Source of the DNA: Brachypterus glaber
Taxonomy: Eukaryota; Arthropoda; Insecta; Coleoptera; Kateretidae
DNA: 64,000 nucleotides
Direction: 5' to 3'
NCBI GenBank assembly: GCA_958510825.1
Contig: OY294048.1
Coordinates: 31,089,026-31,153,025 of the forward strand
The position numbers and the translations under genes were made by a program. The notes under the pieces were generated by a model. That model did no database searches. It saw only the letters and a list, made by a program, of their open reading frames with translations, and was not told the DNA's origin. Positions 22,546 through 33,434 of this stretch are shown in pieces. Numbering within the stretch: the first letter of the stretch is position 1; each line of letters starts with the position of its first letter.

Positions 22546-23260
22546 TTAATTTTTAGAGACATAGAAGTCGGTTCAGTTTTTGTTTTTTCCTTTTTAGAGT
22601 TTAAGTTAAATTATAATTGTCCTTCCATCTCGGCAAGCTGCTGACGTCACAACTCACTGTTAGTGCGTTTTGACGTCATTTTCTTAAAGATAAATTTCTA
22701 AAAAATAAAAGCAACATTTTTATTTCAGCGCCCAAGAGTCCAACTAACCTTATTTTAAACGAAATACTAAATAATATCTTGTTAAACTTTAAGCGTTAAG
22801 TAATAATCAAATAACTCCTTATGGTAAAATCACAAAATTTATCATTTTCTCTTGGTATTTTAGTATTACAGGTCCAGAGAATTAAGTTTAGCGGCATTTA
22901 AAAGATTTTCAGTGTGCCGTAATATCTGAGTGACCCCTTAATCAAGTTATCAGGCTTATCCGAGTTATCCGATATTTCTCTAAAAATTTGGTTGGTAGTT
23001 GAACCAAATTAAGCCGTTTTTAAGTTAAATTGCGTTAAAATGATTAGATTTATATTAATTATCCAGCTTACCCGACATTATACGAGCGTCAAATTGAAAC
23101 GGGACCACCTTATGAATGCTCTCTTTAAGTTGCAAAAAGTTTCACCAAATTCCGTTCATTGGTTCAAAAGTTATGCCGGAACAAACATAAAAAAAAAGTC
23201 ACACGTCGAATTGATAACCTCCTCCTTTTTGGAAGTCGGTTAATGACTGATTTAGGCGTA
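22546..23260 (+). repeat. Dispersed insect-type repeat ending GAAGTCGGTTAA
   Basis: The segment ends CCTCCTCCTTTTTGGAAGTC followed by GGTTAA at about 23217-23242, a string I know as a frequent end of dispersed repeats in insect genomes. A related AGAAGTCGGTT occurs at 22564. Its class is not settled by the sequence. Confidence 0.45.
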
Positions 23261-23389
23261 CCTCCGGCATGACGAGAAAATTCAACATGTTACATTTTAT
23301 ATCCATCCGATATTGTTAACCCGTGCTGATTTTTTGAATTAACTATAATTTCATTATTTTATTTTATTTATTTTTCCTCTCAATATATA

Positions 23390-23638
23390 CACTGATAAAA
23401 AAGATAATTTAGATTTATTTGGATATGACCAATTAAATTATTTGGTTGTAATGCATTTTATTTGAGTCAAATAAATATTTAGTTCATGTAAATAAATATT
23501 TTAATTTCAAAATCATTTATTAATGGGAACAAAATAGTTTATTTGACAGAAATAAAATTTATTTGTCACAACCAAATAATTCAATTGGCCATATCCAACC
23601 AAATATTTTGTACACACAAATAAACTGTTTTATCAGTG
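23390..23638. mobile_element. TA-flanked MITE, CACTGATAAAA ends
   Basis: CACTGATAAAA at the left and TTTTATCAGTG at the right are flanked by TA on both sides. The interior holds many AAATAAAT motifs and inverted blocks (TATTTGGATATGACCAATT, AATTGGCCATATCC). It is 249 bp, non-coding, and probably mobilised by a Tc1/mariner transposase. Confidence 0.8.
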
Positions 23639-23651
23639 TACTATGTATTAA

Positions 23652-24713
23652 CTAACTCCTGAAATAATGGGACGTGAGGTGTCTGTTATTGAACATGAGT
23701 TATTTCATTTACCAGCAAGACTTGGGGGACTAGCCATCCGGGACCCTGTACGTATGGCTGAAAATTCATTTAAGGTTTCTATAAGAGCAGTCAACTTACT
23801 TGTTGACTCTATTAAGATCAATCAGGTATGTGACATCCATGAACACAATATATTGGTCAGCAGTGTTGTTAAGGAGGAGGCTCAAAGACGTAAAACGAAT
23901 GAGCTAGAAGAACGTCAACGGATTTTGGAAACTTTGCCACCTCGTCAGCGCCGGACACTTCGTCGTGTTATAGAAACAAAGTCTTCTCAGTGGTTAACTG
24001 TACTTCCTACATCTTCTGATAATTACGATTTATCGGCAACTCCATTTAAAGATGCACTGTCTCTGAGATACAGTCATGAGCCTCTAGGATTACCAGCATT
24101 CTGTGATGGATGTGGAGACCCTATGGACGTTACTCACGCTTTGAATTGTAAAAAAGGCGGCCTTGTTAAGCATGGTCATGACAATCATCGCAATGATTGC
24201 GCTATTTTGGCAAATTTGGCATGGAATGGTGTGAAAACTGAGCCTATTTTAAAAGAAGCAGATCCTCAATTAAATACTTCGGCACTGGTTGCGGATCTGA
24301 AGGTGAATGGAGTTTGGGAGTCCGGAAGAATGGTGTTTTTCGATAATCGCATTATAAATGCTGACGCCCCTTCCTACCTCTCTCAAGACTGGAAAACGAT
24401 CGCGAGCAACCATGCCCGAGAGAAGCATAATAAATATAATGAGGCTGCTGAGGATATTCGAGGATCTTTCACCCCGCTGGTATGTTCTTGTGATGGTGCG
24501 CTTCATCAAGAATACGAGGCTTTTTTAAAAAGGACTTCAAATGTACTCGCGGAAAAATAGAAGAAGCCATTATCACAAGTCCTAGGCTGGATACGTATTC
24601 GTATACAGTTTTCGATAATCCGAGCTGTATCGCTAAGACTAAGAGGTACTAGACGGAAGATAAGGAGTTTTGGATTGGAGGACGGAGCAGGAATGGAATT
24701 TTTACACATTTAA
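23652..24713 (+). pseudogene. Retroelement polyprotein C terminus: zinc motif plus nuclease-like domain
   Basis: An open frame of 297 codons (ATG 23667, TAG 24558-24560) starts with the end of an RT domain ([10 protein letters not shown] at residues 15-24). A C-x2-C-x7-H-x3-C motif follows (C146, C149, H157, C161), then D210 and FFDNR (D226) in an arrangement like a restriction-type nuclease core, then GSFTPLV and a FLKR helix. Homology continues in frame for 51 codons past the TAG to TAA at 24713, so that stop is a mutation. From memory of the family, such C termini are attached to reverse transcriptases in many animal genomes; an R2-like, restriction-enzyme-like endonuclease is my inference. 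The MITE at 23390 lies just upstream and the RT proper is missing, so it cannot transpose. Codon use is markedly less AT-rich than the flanks. Confidence 0.65.
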
Positions 24714-25065
24714 TATTTATACCTTTTTTATATATTATTTAGTTTATTTAGTTTATTTAATTCTTTTTTTCTGTATTTAACCAATATTGTACAAGTAGCT
24801 ACATTTTCGTAAATGATTTCAAATGTATTACAATAATACATATATAGGGTGATCTTTTGAAAACGAGCTACCCTAAATATCTAGCAAACTAAGCACAATT
24901 TGAAAAATCTAAAAAAGAAACCAATTTGATTTTTCGCGGGGGAAACTTAGATATAGTTTTGGGGGTTCTGTCTCTCACCCCCTAACCCCAGCTACCCCAA
25001 CATTAAAATCTAAATAGGGAGCCCCCATCTTTTGATAGTCATTTAAAAGAGCTCAGAAAATGCTA
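24714..25065. other. 3' flank of the retroelement and dispersed repeat
   Basis: No gene. TATAGGGTGATCTTTTGAAA at 24844 resembles dispersed insect repeat ends. Confidence 0.4.
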
Positions 25066-25173
25066 ACCTATAAACACTGGTACGTCGGCCACCCGATGGC
25101 CAACCTTCCGCCGACGCAAATTACGTTGGCGGAAGGTTGGCCATCAGGTGGCCGACGTATCAGTGTTTATAGG
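25066..25173. repeat. Hairpin with ~47-bp arms
   Basis: Left arm 25066-25112 (ACCTATAAACACTGG, then ACGTCGGCC, then GATGGCCAACCTTCCGCC) pairs almost perfectly with 25128-25173 across a 15-base loop. GC content is far above the surroundings. It could be a MITE; a small-RNA precursor is possible but unsupported. Confidence 0.8.
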
Positions 25174-26010
25174 GTATCTTTTGGTTTAAAAAAATAAATG
25201 TACCTACCCTTAACTTAAGGGTTGATCATTTAATTATAAAATACTCAAAATACTCACAAAAATAGCTTAATATTTAAAAAATAATTAAAATAGGTTCGAT
25301 TTATGGGGTTGTAACTTCTACCCCTTAGCATTTATTTTATTTTTTTATTTATTTTATAAAAGAGAAAAATCTTTGTCAGGATGTATGTGTATGTGGGTTT
25401 AAAGACCCACTTCCAGAATAGCTAGAAACTTGAAATTCGACATGTACATGGAGTATCCCTCAACTTACACTCCGCCCCCCCCCACAAAAATCTATAAATT
25501 AGAATTCTAAAATATAAAAGTATTGAACTAACAACACATTTTTTAGTTTTTTCTTCAATTTATAGATTCATTGATCATCTTTAATCAGTGATAGATTTTT
25601 TTGGGGGGTGGGGGGCAGGAGAGTAGGTTTCGAATTGTTTCTGTTCCTGTTCACCAAATTTCAAGTTTCTAGTTATTCTAAAAGCATTTAATCCTGTTTC
25701 ACCAATTTTTTGTGTCTAACTAATGTTAGATTCTTTTCAATAATTGCTAAAACTGTTTAATATCTTAATTCTGTCGTGTTATTCTTGTTATATTTATTCA
25801 CAAAATTATAAAAATGTTTAAATTTCTTAATTGTTAATTGTTTTTCTATAGGAAAAAATATAAAAATAAAATTTATTTAATTAATTATACTTATATGTAT
25901 AAAAGCATATTTTATTTTTAACTCGCTCGTAAAAAAAATATTGTTTCTAACGCATGCGCTACGCGTCGTTCAGGCATTGCATTTGCAGAAAAAACCCTTG
26001 TTAGTAAAAT
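25174..26010. other. Repeat-derived sequence, no gene
   Basis: Contains GACCCACTTCCAGAATAGCTAG near 25407, purine/pyrimidine tracts and G runs, similar in style to the tandem family at 58060. Confidence 0.4.
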
Positions 26011-26015
26011 ATCTA

Positions 26016-26110
26016 TTTAACCCCTTCGCTCCTGAATATATGTCCCAGCAGATTAAAAATAACTTTCGCTCCTATATGAACATATATGTCCCAGCAGATG
26101 TTCAACAAAA
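26016..26110. repeat. TTAACCCCTTCGCTCC element end, possible piggyBac-like remnant
   Basis: TTAACCCCTTCGCTCCTGAA resembles the TTAACCCTTTCGGCCC end of the piggyBac element at 47689. A TTTCGCTCC plus ATATATGTCCCAGCAGAT block is repeated twice. No matching right end was found. Confidence 0.35.
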
Positions 26111-26205
26111 AAAAGAACATTTAAAATGCACAGAACATAGATATATTAATATTTTATAGTCCAAACTTGATATCAAGTGATATCAATACTTAACTATGTA
26201 AAGCC

Positions 26206-27062
26206 GCTTTACACGGAGCAATTTGTGCGCAAGTTTGATGCTATGCAAGTTTGTTGCAAGAATGATTCAGTCACTGCTCATGCCTTCAGGCAACTTTGGT
26301 GCTATTTTTGAGCCATCAAATTATTAGAGCAAGTTCTATTTTTTGACGATTTTCACACAAGATTTATAGTTATTTTCGTGGTACCAACCTGGAAAAAAGT
26401 TACCAAATTGATACTTTTTACTAATATATTAGCAACTGCACATGTTAATAATAATTATTATTAATATTGGGCCGGTCTGTCTAATAAAACACTTCCTTAA
26501 AAAAGTAAATGCTAGGTTATGGTTTTGTCAACAAACGGAGAGACTGGTTGGCAGCACTGTTTAACTTGCAATATATAGCGTCAAACTTGCGTACCTACAA
26601 CTTGCTCAAGTACTGGGCGATCAAGCGTCACCATCGTGCTAAGCCATCTTTTATGATGTGCCTCGTGTATTTTTGTTTTGCCATCTTTTATAAAGTGCCT
26701 AGAGTATTTTTATGTTAATGTTTTATGTACAAGTAAAAGTGAACCATATATATGGTTATTAATCGTGCGAACTGTTGAATTTTAAGTGAATAATAATGGA
26801 TGTTTGGAGTTTTTTTGTGTGTTTTTAATGACAACATACATATCCGATTAGTACTTGCGCACTGGAAACCTCATGATTATATAGAGAAACCCTGGTTTGG
26901 ACTTTGGAAGAAAAAGACCAAATAAATAGAGAGAGAGAGAGAGAGAAAACTTGCTCCGTGAAAAGGCAAATGAATGTGCAATTGTCCTCATGCTATATCT
27001 GGCAGCAAACTTGCATAGCACCAAACTTGCGTACAAATTGCTCCGTGTAAAGTGGTCTTTAA
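26206..27062. mobile_element. TIR element interrupted by a retroposon
   Basis: AAAGCCGCTTTACACGGAGC and the inverse of GCTCCGTGTAAAGTGGTCTTT start ~35-bp inverted ends; CAAACTTGC motifs recur inside both halves. Removing the retroposon at 26608-26947 leaves a ~510-bp non-autonomous element. Confidence 0.75.
26608..26947 (+). mobile_element. Retroposon with (GA)n tail, copy 1
   Basis: Starts TACTGGGCGAT and ends in GAGAGAGAGAGAGA. It is bracketed by AACTTGCTC (26599-26607, 26948-26956). A second, longer copy is at 47926-48353. No RT sequence is included; it is either a SINE-like unit or a LINE 3' end. Confidence 0.75.
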
Positions 27063-27700
27063 GGCAATTCCGACTATGAATAATAAATATGTAAAATTCA
27101 TATAACTATAACCTTTTTAAATACAAACTAAAGTACAAGTTAGTGGAACATGGTACGTCTACTAAACCAAATTTTCAGTTTATACGTAAATTTATTTAAA
27201 TCAGTTCTCCGCACTGACTTATTTGCTTTTGCTTGCTCTTTAATATTCGAATAAACTAAACAGCCCCTGCAAGAGGGAAAAGATTGTTTTAATTATAATT
27301 TTTAATTAATAACTATTTATTACACTGGCCTGCAAATTTTGGGTCAAAAAAAATTGCCTCCAGCCTCGTGGGTTAATTTTAGAGAGGGAAATATTACTTT
27401 ACTCACGAGTAACATACAGAGTTTTATCCAATAAATAGCTTAGAAATTTATATTTTTTTATTAAAAATTTTAATGACATTTACAAGAAAATAATTTGACA
27501 AGTGACAGTTAAGTGGGTAAAATAAATAACTGTCTAATCTATAAAGTAAAAGCCACGTGTGGGTTATTATTGATTTTTTTAATTTTAAATAAAGCTAGTA
27601 ATTTTCTTATTATGTGTATGTATTGGATAAATTAATTTAAATATTTTTTTTTTCTAAAAACCCAAAATAGAAATAAAAAAAATGTATGTAGTAGCCTTTT
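27063..27700. other. No gene seen
   Basis: AT-rich sequence without assigned repeats. Confidence 0.4.
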
Positions 27701-27708
27701 TTATTTTT

Positions 27709-27748
27709 GCCAACGTTTCGGTTTTAATTGTAAGGCCATCTTCAGGGC
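27709..27748 (-). ncRNA. Penelope-type hammerhead ribozyme motif, eroded
   Basis: On the minus strand GCC precedes CTGAAGA, then a TGGCC arm, a loop TTACAATTAA, an AACC arm, GAAAC, GTT and GGC. This is the order of a type I hammerhead with a very short stem III, as described for Penelope-like retroelement LTRs. Stem II keeps only about two pairs and stem I three, so activity is doubtful. Confidence 0.55.
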
Positions 27749-27759
27749 TTGTTAGATAA

Positions 27760-28202
27760 ATATTGTAAAATTATATAAAAAATATTGAGTAAAAAATATA
27801 AATTGATAACATTGAAGGAAAAAATAATTTGAAATTTCAATTTTTTTTTGAAAAAAAATTTTTTTATTTTTTCGTTTTTATCAAAAAGAAAAAAGAATGA
27901 AATTAAAAAAAAATAAAATTTCTAAAAAAATTTTTTTGATTATTTTTAAAAGTATTTGGGAAAATGCAATATACCATTTACTGTGAATAGTATATAATGG
28001 AATGCGTAGCATTACATATCTTTAAGGCATGTTATATTTTGTAACCATTTTATATATTTGTAAATTGTAAAAAACATTAAATATAATTAATTGAAATAAA
28101 TAAAATAAATAAAATTCCATGTTTTACCCTTAGTTCCATTTACTTCCTCTCAAAATATGAATATTAAAATTTCAAAACTGTACAGTTACATACACAAGTT
28201 AA
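27760..28202. other. No gene seen
   Basis: A/T homopolymer-rich sequence next to the hammerhead trace; it may be the remainder of a Penelope-like LTR. Low complexity prevents assignment. Confidence 0.35.
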
Positions 28203-28348
28203 GGCATATCCAGAAGCTTGCATAATAACATAAAACATAAGAATGCTATGCCGTGATTGGCTTACAAGATACATGGCGGCCCATCAAGCCAATTACGGCA
28301 TCGCATTGTTATGTTTTATGTTCTTATGCGAGCTTGTGAATAGGCACT
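28203..28348. mobile_element. Harbinger-like MITE, copy 3
   Basis: Palindromic element beginning GGCATATCCAGAAGCTTGC after TAA and ending ATAGGCACT before TAT, with the GCCGTGATTGGCTT core. It is highly similar to the copies at 5971 and 12017. Confidence 0.8.
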
Positions 28349-28802
28349 TATGTTAATAAAGTTAAGTTAATAAACAAAAAATATATACCAATATTTTGTG
28401 ACACACGCTATATATTGTTTTTTGAAGACCCTCTCAAAATAAAATGTGTATTACAAGTTGTAATGTACAACCAAAAATTTTAGACAAATTATAAGAAATG
28501 TAAATAGCAGGTAGTAGAAAAAATATATTATAGTACTTTATTTTACTATCTTTACGACATAAAAATTAAGGTATAATAACAACAGCATCCTTCGCAGGAT
28601 CCCTCCTCGATGGTGCTCCGGCAGCTGGGTTGTCCCGCTCCTTTAAAATCAATGAGCGGCATGCGCGGCTGGCTATGTGTGTGTTGGTAAGAGATCGCAA
28701 CATGGTGGAGGACGAAAACGGATTTTTTTTAAGAAAAACGGAACGTAATATTAAGATTCAAGCTTTGTATTAAAATTGTATGATTTACTAAATACATTTT
28801 AA
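28349..28802. other. Spacer with a GC-rich patch
   Basis: Bases 28580-28720 are much richer in G+C than the flanks. A short minus-strand frame there is open but unrecognised. No gene is claimed. Confidence 0.4.
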
Positions 28803-29060
28803 ATTTACGATTCTTATTATATTATTCACAGCGCCTGCGTTAGAATAATATTATACAGTAGTTTCGAATTTTTTACAAAAATTCAAAAATCGTCCTAGAT
28901 TAAAAATTCTTGGATATAAATTTATTTCATAAAAAAATAAGCAACTTTTTTTTTGAAATGTTCGTCTGTCTGTCCGTCCGATGTCACGTTTTTTGTAAAT
29001 AAAGAATGAATTATCCGATTATATTGAAATTTTCAGGAAAAATCAAGTACTATGAGGGGA
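28803..29060. repeat. Dispersed repeat E1, copy 3 (uninterrupted)
   Basis: Contains CACAGCGCCTGCGTTAGAAT, GTTTCGAATTTTTT, a CTGTCTGTCCGTCCGATGTC tract and GAAATTTTCAGGAAAAATCA. It serves as the reference for the split copies at 6786 and 18364. Confidence 0.7.
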
Positions 29061-29780
29061 AGGTCCCTATTTGAAAGTAATCCCTCCCCCCAAAAAAAAG
29101 TTATTTAAAATCAAAAAAAGCTGAACGAAAATTCCCTTTACTTAACTTTTCAGGAAAAATTACCTTTGTTATAAAGATCGATTCTACGAACTTTGAGAGT
29201 AATCCCCCTAACAACAAAAAAGTTATGGGGGGTTAAACTTTTCTTTTTAAATAAAAAAAAATCATTTTCAATTTTTTTATATTATTTTTTTTGCATTTTT
29301 TTTTAATTTTTTTTAATTTTTTTTTATTTGTTTGCTTTTCGAAAAAAAGATCTTATTTTTAAAAACAATTTTTCATTTTGTTTTTGTTTTTGTTTTGAAA
29401 AAATAAATAAAAAAGGAAATAAAAAAAATTGTTAAAACATGTTTTAAAGTTTTTTTTTAATTAAAAAAAAAAATTGTGAAAATGCAATATACCATTTACT
29501 GTAAATATAATGTAATTGCTTTACAACTCGAGTAATTTACCATAATTTTTGTGGTAGCATATTTTTTGTGCAAACTTGGCCTATTTAATTAATTCTGGTC
29601 AAGGGCGTAGATGTTTTTTTTCTATGGGGGGGGGGAGGGTAATACCAAGATCATAATTTTTTTTGGTATTGAAAATTAAAAAAAAAAGTTAAAGGAATAT
29701 AAATTTATATTTTTTATAGAATACAAAAAATATATATATTTTTGTCCTATGGGGGAGTAATTATCCCCATTACCCCCCTT
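29061..29780. other. A/T homopolymer-rich sequence up to the gap
   Basis: No gene. Long A and T runs and a GGGGGGGGG tract near 29629. Confidence 0.5.
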
Positions 29781-29980
29781 NNNNNNNNNNNNNNNNNNNN
29801 NNNNNNNNNNNNNNNNNNNNNNNNNNNNNNNNNNNNNNNNNNNNNNNNNNNNNNNNNNNNNNNNNNNNNNNNNNNNNNNNNNNNNNNNNNNNNNNNNNNN
29901 NNNNNNNNNNNNNNNNNNNNNNNNNNNNNNNNNNNNNNNNNNNNNNNNNNNNNNNNNNNNNNNNNNNNNNNNNNNNNNNN
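29781..29980. other. Assembly gap (200 N)
   Basis: Undetermined bases. The right flank equals the right flank of the palindrome at 17167, so the missing sequence probably includes another copy of it. Confidence 0.95.
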
Positions 29981-30019
29981 GTATGTTATAAAACTAGTAC
30001 TTTAATATACTAATAAGAT

Positions 30020-30405
30020 TTCCTAAAGTTTAAAATTTCCTTATAAAAATTTATGAGATTTCTTGAGTTTTGATTTGTGCATTGAAACTCGTTTTCAATA
30101 ATATTTTTATAGGGTTGGCATTTCAAAATAGCTGGATATTCAGAGCTAGGTATTTTTTCAGCGCTAGATGTATTTTTTTTTTAATCATAAGCTCAAATAT
30201 TTTTAAGCACATCAGGATTTTTACAGGAATTAAACGTTATAAAATATTTAAATTGCAAAATAAAATTAAACTTAAATAATTTTTCTTTAACTTATTATAG
30301 AAATCTCAATATTTTTCAAGCCTGTCAAGTTAAAAGAAATATATTTTTTAATTACACGGATAAAATATATAGTTTTTAACAACGACATACCCAATCACAT
30401 TATTA
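30020..30405. other. No gene seen
   Basis: AT-rich; open frames here are low-complexity. Confidence 0.4.
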
Positions 30406-30760
30406 ATAATAATAATAATATTTATTGTTACCAATATAATATAAGGACAATAAATATGCTGGTATACAGTAAAATGTACAAGTACATTTGAACGTGTATA
30501 AAAAATAAATATATATCATAATTAATTTAAACTAACACTATTACATTAAAGAACTTAACTTAACCTAATAACTAACAAACATTAAAGAAAATACTAATAT
30601 ACCTATAATAACAGATATGTGTCAAACATAAAAACCATATTAAACATAAAAAACATAAAGAGCATAAAAAAAACAAAAAAAACATAAAAATCATAAAAAC
30701 GCATAAAAAGCATAATCAAGCCCAAAATCTAGAACTAAGATTGCGGGTGACAAAGTGACA
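30406..30760 (-). mobile_element. Probable LINE 3' end with (ATT)n tail
   Basis: Read on the minus strand, an A/T-rich segment with TTATGTTTTTTATG-type repeats ends GGTAACAATAAATATTATTA, the arrangement of a LINE 3' UTR and its simple-repeat tail. No coding portion remains. Confidence 0.45.
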
Positions 30761-31240
30761 GCTTAATAAAAACAGGTAAGTATACAAAATAAAAAGCAGG
30801 TAAGTATATAAAAGAAAATAGAAAATATATAGTAAAGAAAAATATATAATAATAATACTAATAATAATTGATAATATTAGTAATAGTAATAATAACAAAT
30901 AGAAAATAAATAAATAATTTAAACAAATAATTTAAACAAATCAAATCAAAAACAATAAACAATTGAACCATACAATACACATAATATGACATAAGATAAC
31001 ATTTGTTTTATTCATTACAATTGCATATTTTTCCCTCTTAATTCTACTACTGGTTATTGTATCGTAAAACAAATTTATGTTATGTTGTTACAGCAACATC
31101 TCTAACCGTGTAATTACATTAAATAGTTGATTTTAGTTCTGGACCCCGAAGGTAAAGGACACCATATCCATTTTTTGTGAAATAGAGTTATCCAATACAT
31201 TTGTAATCATAAGAAAATGCGATTTTTATTAATGCTTTTT
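30761..31240. other. No gene seen
   Basis: AT-rich with TAATAATAAT-like runs. Confidence 0.4.
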
Positions 31241-31241
31241 T

Positions 31242-31487
31242 TTGTGGTCACACACACGGTACAAAAAAAAAAACAACTGCAAATTTAACAGTTTAAAATC
31301 AAGATTTATTTTACCGCGTGGAGTCGTTTTCAAATTAAAATTGGACTTTATAAAAAATAGTGTACTTGTCCCTGAGGACATATTGGAAGAAGAAAAAGTG
31401 GCTATTTTTAATACTATATCACCCAAATCAAAAGAAAAATACGAACGCTTTTTGATAATTGAAGAAATTTCAATTTTGAGGGTATGA
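31242..31487 (+). pseudogene. ORF with a weak recombinase-like segment
   Basis: An 81-codon open frame. Its middle part (LEEEKVAIFNTISPKSKEKY then ERFL) resembles the SAM-like N-terminal segment of eukaryotic tyrosine recombinases (Crypton-type proteins). No catalytic R-H-R-Y part follows. The similarity is short and based on recall; the frame may be chance. Confidence 0.25.
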
Positions 31488-31744
31488 TTGCAATTTTATG
31501 GATTTTTAAAATTGTTACTGTTTATTCCTGCTGTTTGGCTCGTAAGATCAATTAAATGGCATCCCGGGATAAACCCACAACCCAGTCTCTAAAAAGTAAG
31601 TATTTTGTGCAAAAACTGCCTTTTTCAAACGAGTGGGGAAAAATATTACCCCAAGTTGCTAGGGGAGATGTGAGACAATTTATAAGCAATGAATAAAATG
31701 TCAATTTCCTTAGTAGTCCACTCAAATAACGAGAAATTCCTGTG

Positions 31745-32550
31745 TTAAATTGCAATAAATGTATACGGGCTGACATTTTAAAGGGTAGTAGTGGATAGTA
31801 GCAGGACACTTCTGTTAGGTTTGCGTAAGGGGTGTCCGCTATCTTGAATTTTAGGGGTGAGTGGGGTTATCTAGCTAAATATTCATCTTACGATAAAAAT
31901 GCATAAAATTTTCAACAATTTTTGTTTGGATCATTTTTTTAATATATTAATAACAATCGAGTTATTAATATTCAAAAATGGCCATGTTGGCGGTGAAATT
32001 GTTTTTTTCGATTTTTCAGCCAAATTATTGATCGGAGGATAAAAGTCGTTAAAAGAAAACTTGTAGCTCTTAAATTCTCTTTAAGTTTTATACATTATGG
32101 ATTTTCATAAGTATTTTGTTACAGTTACAGTGGACGCTGAAAGTCGTGTCGCGCCCTCTGTAACCGTACCAAAGTACCTATGAAAATTTATAATATATGA
32201 AACTTATAGAGAATTTTAAGAGCTACAAGTTTGCTCATAACCTTTTATCGTCCGATGAATAATTTGGCTATAAAATGAAAAAAAAAACAATTTCAACTCC
32301 AACATCGCTATTTTTAAATTAACTTGATTGTTATTAATATATTAAAAAAATGATAGAAACAAAAATTGTTGGAAATTTCCTCCTTAATAAAATTAGTTAT
32401 ATGCATTTTTATCGTAAGATGCATATCAAGAAACTCACCCCTAAAACTCAAGATAGCGGACACCCCTTACGCAAATCACCCGGTGATGTGTGCTGTAACC
32501 ATCCACTACTACTATTTAAAATATCAACCCCTTGTACATTTACTCTCGTA
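31745..32550. mobile_element. ~800-bp foldback palindrome
   Basis: Bases 31745-32120 reappear inverted at about 32165-32550, sharing GGACACCCCTTACG, AGATGCATAT and GAGCTACAAG blocks. The centre lies at 32125-32160 (GTTACAG / CTGTAAC). A one-armed copy at 11447-11830 extends the left arm outward to about 31712. Confidence 0.8.
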
Positions 32551-32609
32551 GTTATAAATACGCTATTATTGTCCATTAGATCCACGGCGTTTACAGACAG
32601 GTAACCTAA

Positions 32610-33110
32610 ATAAGTACCGAAAATACTATCAACATACAGAAAAAAACAACACTACCTAGAAAACTTGCTGCTTTATATTCAAGTGTATAGGGCAATTTGT
32701 TTTTTTTTTGCCCAAGGTTGGCAATATCGGTATTTATAAATCTTTACCGTATAAATAAATAGTAATAACTACGGTAGTTGGGTCTCATGTAAACAGTATT
32801 ATAATGTAAGTATTATGTAAAAAAAATGACTAGTACTGAAATCGGTAAACTGATAATTTAAAATACTTAAAAAGATCAAAATAAATAAAGTAAAATATCT
32901 AGATCTAAATTTTTAATAATTATAACACGACTTTAGCTTTTTACTTAAATAAAACAAACTATTTTAATGTTGACTTGAATAATTTAATTAATAATTATAA
33001 TAATAATTCTAATTATATAATAATTAATTAATCAGTAGTAACGAACAGTAGATGAGTATGTATTTATAATTTACCCAATATTATTCAATTCAGTATTAGG
33101 CATTAACAGT
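32610..33110. other. No gene seen; upstream of the candidate exon
   Basis: AT-rich sequence with many TAATTAAT-type strings and no repeats that I could match. Confidence 0.4.
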
Positions 33111-33117
33111 CAAATAT

Positions 33118-33154
33118 TATATAAAATCAAATTTTCAACACTGTTGATTCATTA
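33118..33154 (+). promoter_or_regulatory. Possible TATA box and initiator of the candidate gene
   Basis: TATAAAAT at 33118 lies about 33 bp upstream of TTCATTA (A at 33151), which resembles an arthropod initiator. In a sequence this AT-rich both motifs can arise by chance; the spacing and the exon that follows are the only support. Confidence 0.25.
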
Positions 33155-33189
33155 TCATCAATAATGAATGGAAAAACCTAACTGTCAAC

Positions 33190-33428
33190 ACAGTTCGGGA
33201 GCGGGCGTTAAGTTTCAAACAACAAAGAAAATATTTTCGCCCCAGTCTAGCAAACATGGTGGGGGCCGAGTTACTGCTCCTCATCTATAGGCGCCGTCCC
33301 CGGCCAGTCAACGCCTATGGAGCCAGCTACACCTTGTTGGATCTCCAGGAATCTGTGTGTTATGTTGTGCTCGCTAATGCCGCTAACGACGATGAGTCAT
33401 GGACCTGGAGGAACATGTAAACATTAAG
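33190..33428 (+). CDS. Candidate first exon of a host gene
   Basis: A sharply GC-richer block with several CpG sites ends in a strong donor site, AAG followed by GTAAGT at 33429. An ATG at 33399 (context GAGTCATGG) opens ten codons, MDLEEHVNIK, that run exactly to the donor, giving a phase-0 intron. An earlier ATG at 33256 opens a 54-codon frame that stops at 33418-33420 and overlaps this start, so it would act as an upstream ORF. No repeat match was found for the block. Downstream exons are not visible; the intron would run into the satellite. A protein family cannot be told from ten residues. A retroposed fragment or CpG-rich transposon promoter is the main alternative. Confidence 0.4.
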
Positions 33429-33434
33429 GTAAGT
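33429..33434 (+). other. Consensus 5' splice donor
   Basis: AAG|GTAAGT matches the U1 consensus closely and lies at the edge of the GC-rich block. Confidence 0.4.

Noticed and set aside
28580..28720. GC-rich patch as a host exon on the minus strand
   Set aside because: A short open frame exists, but no splice sites at its edges or recognisable domain, and it resembles repeat DNA.
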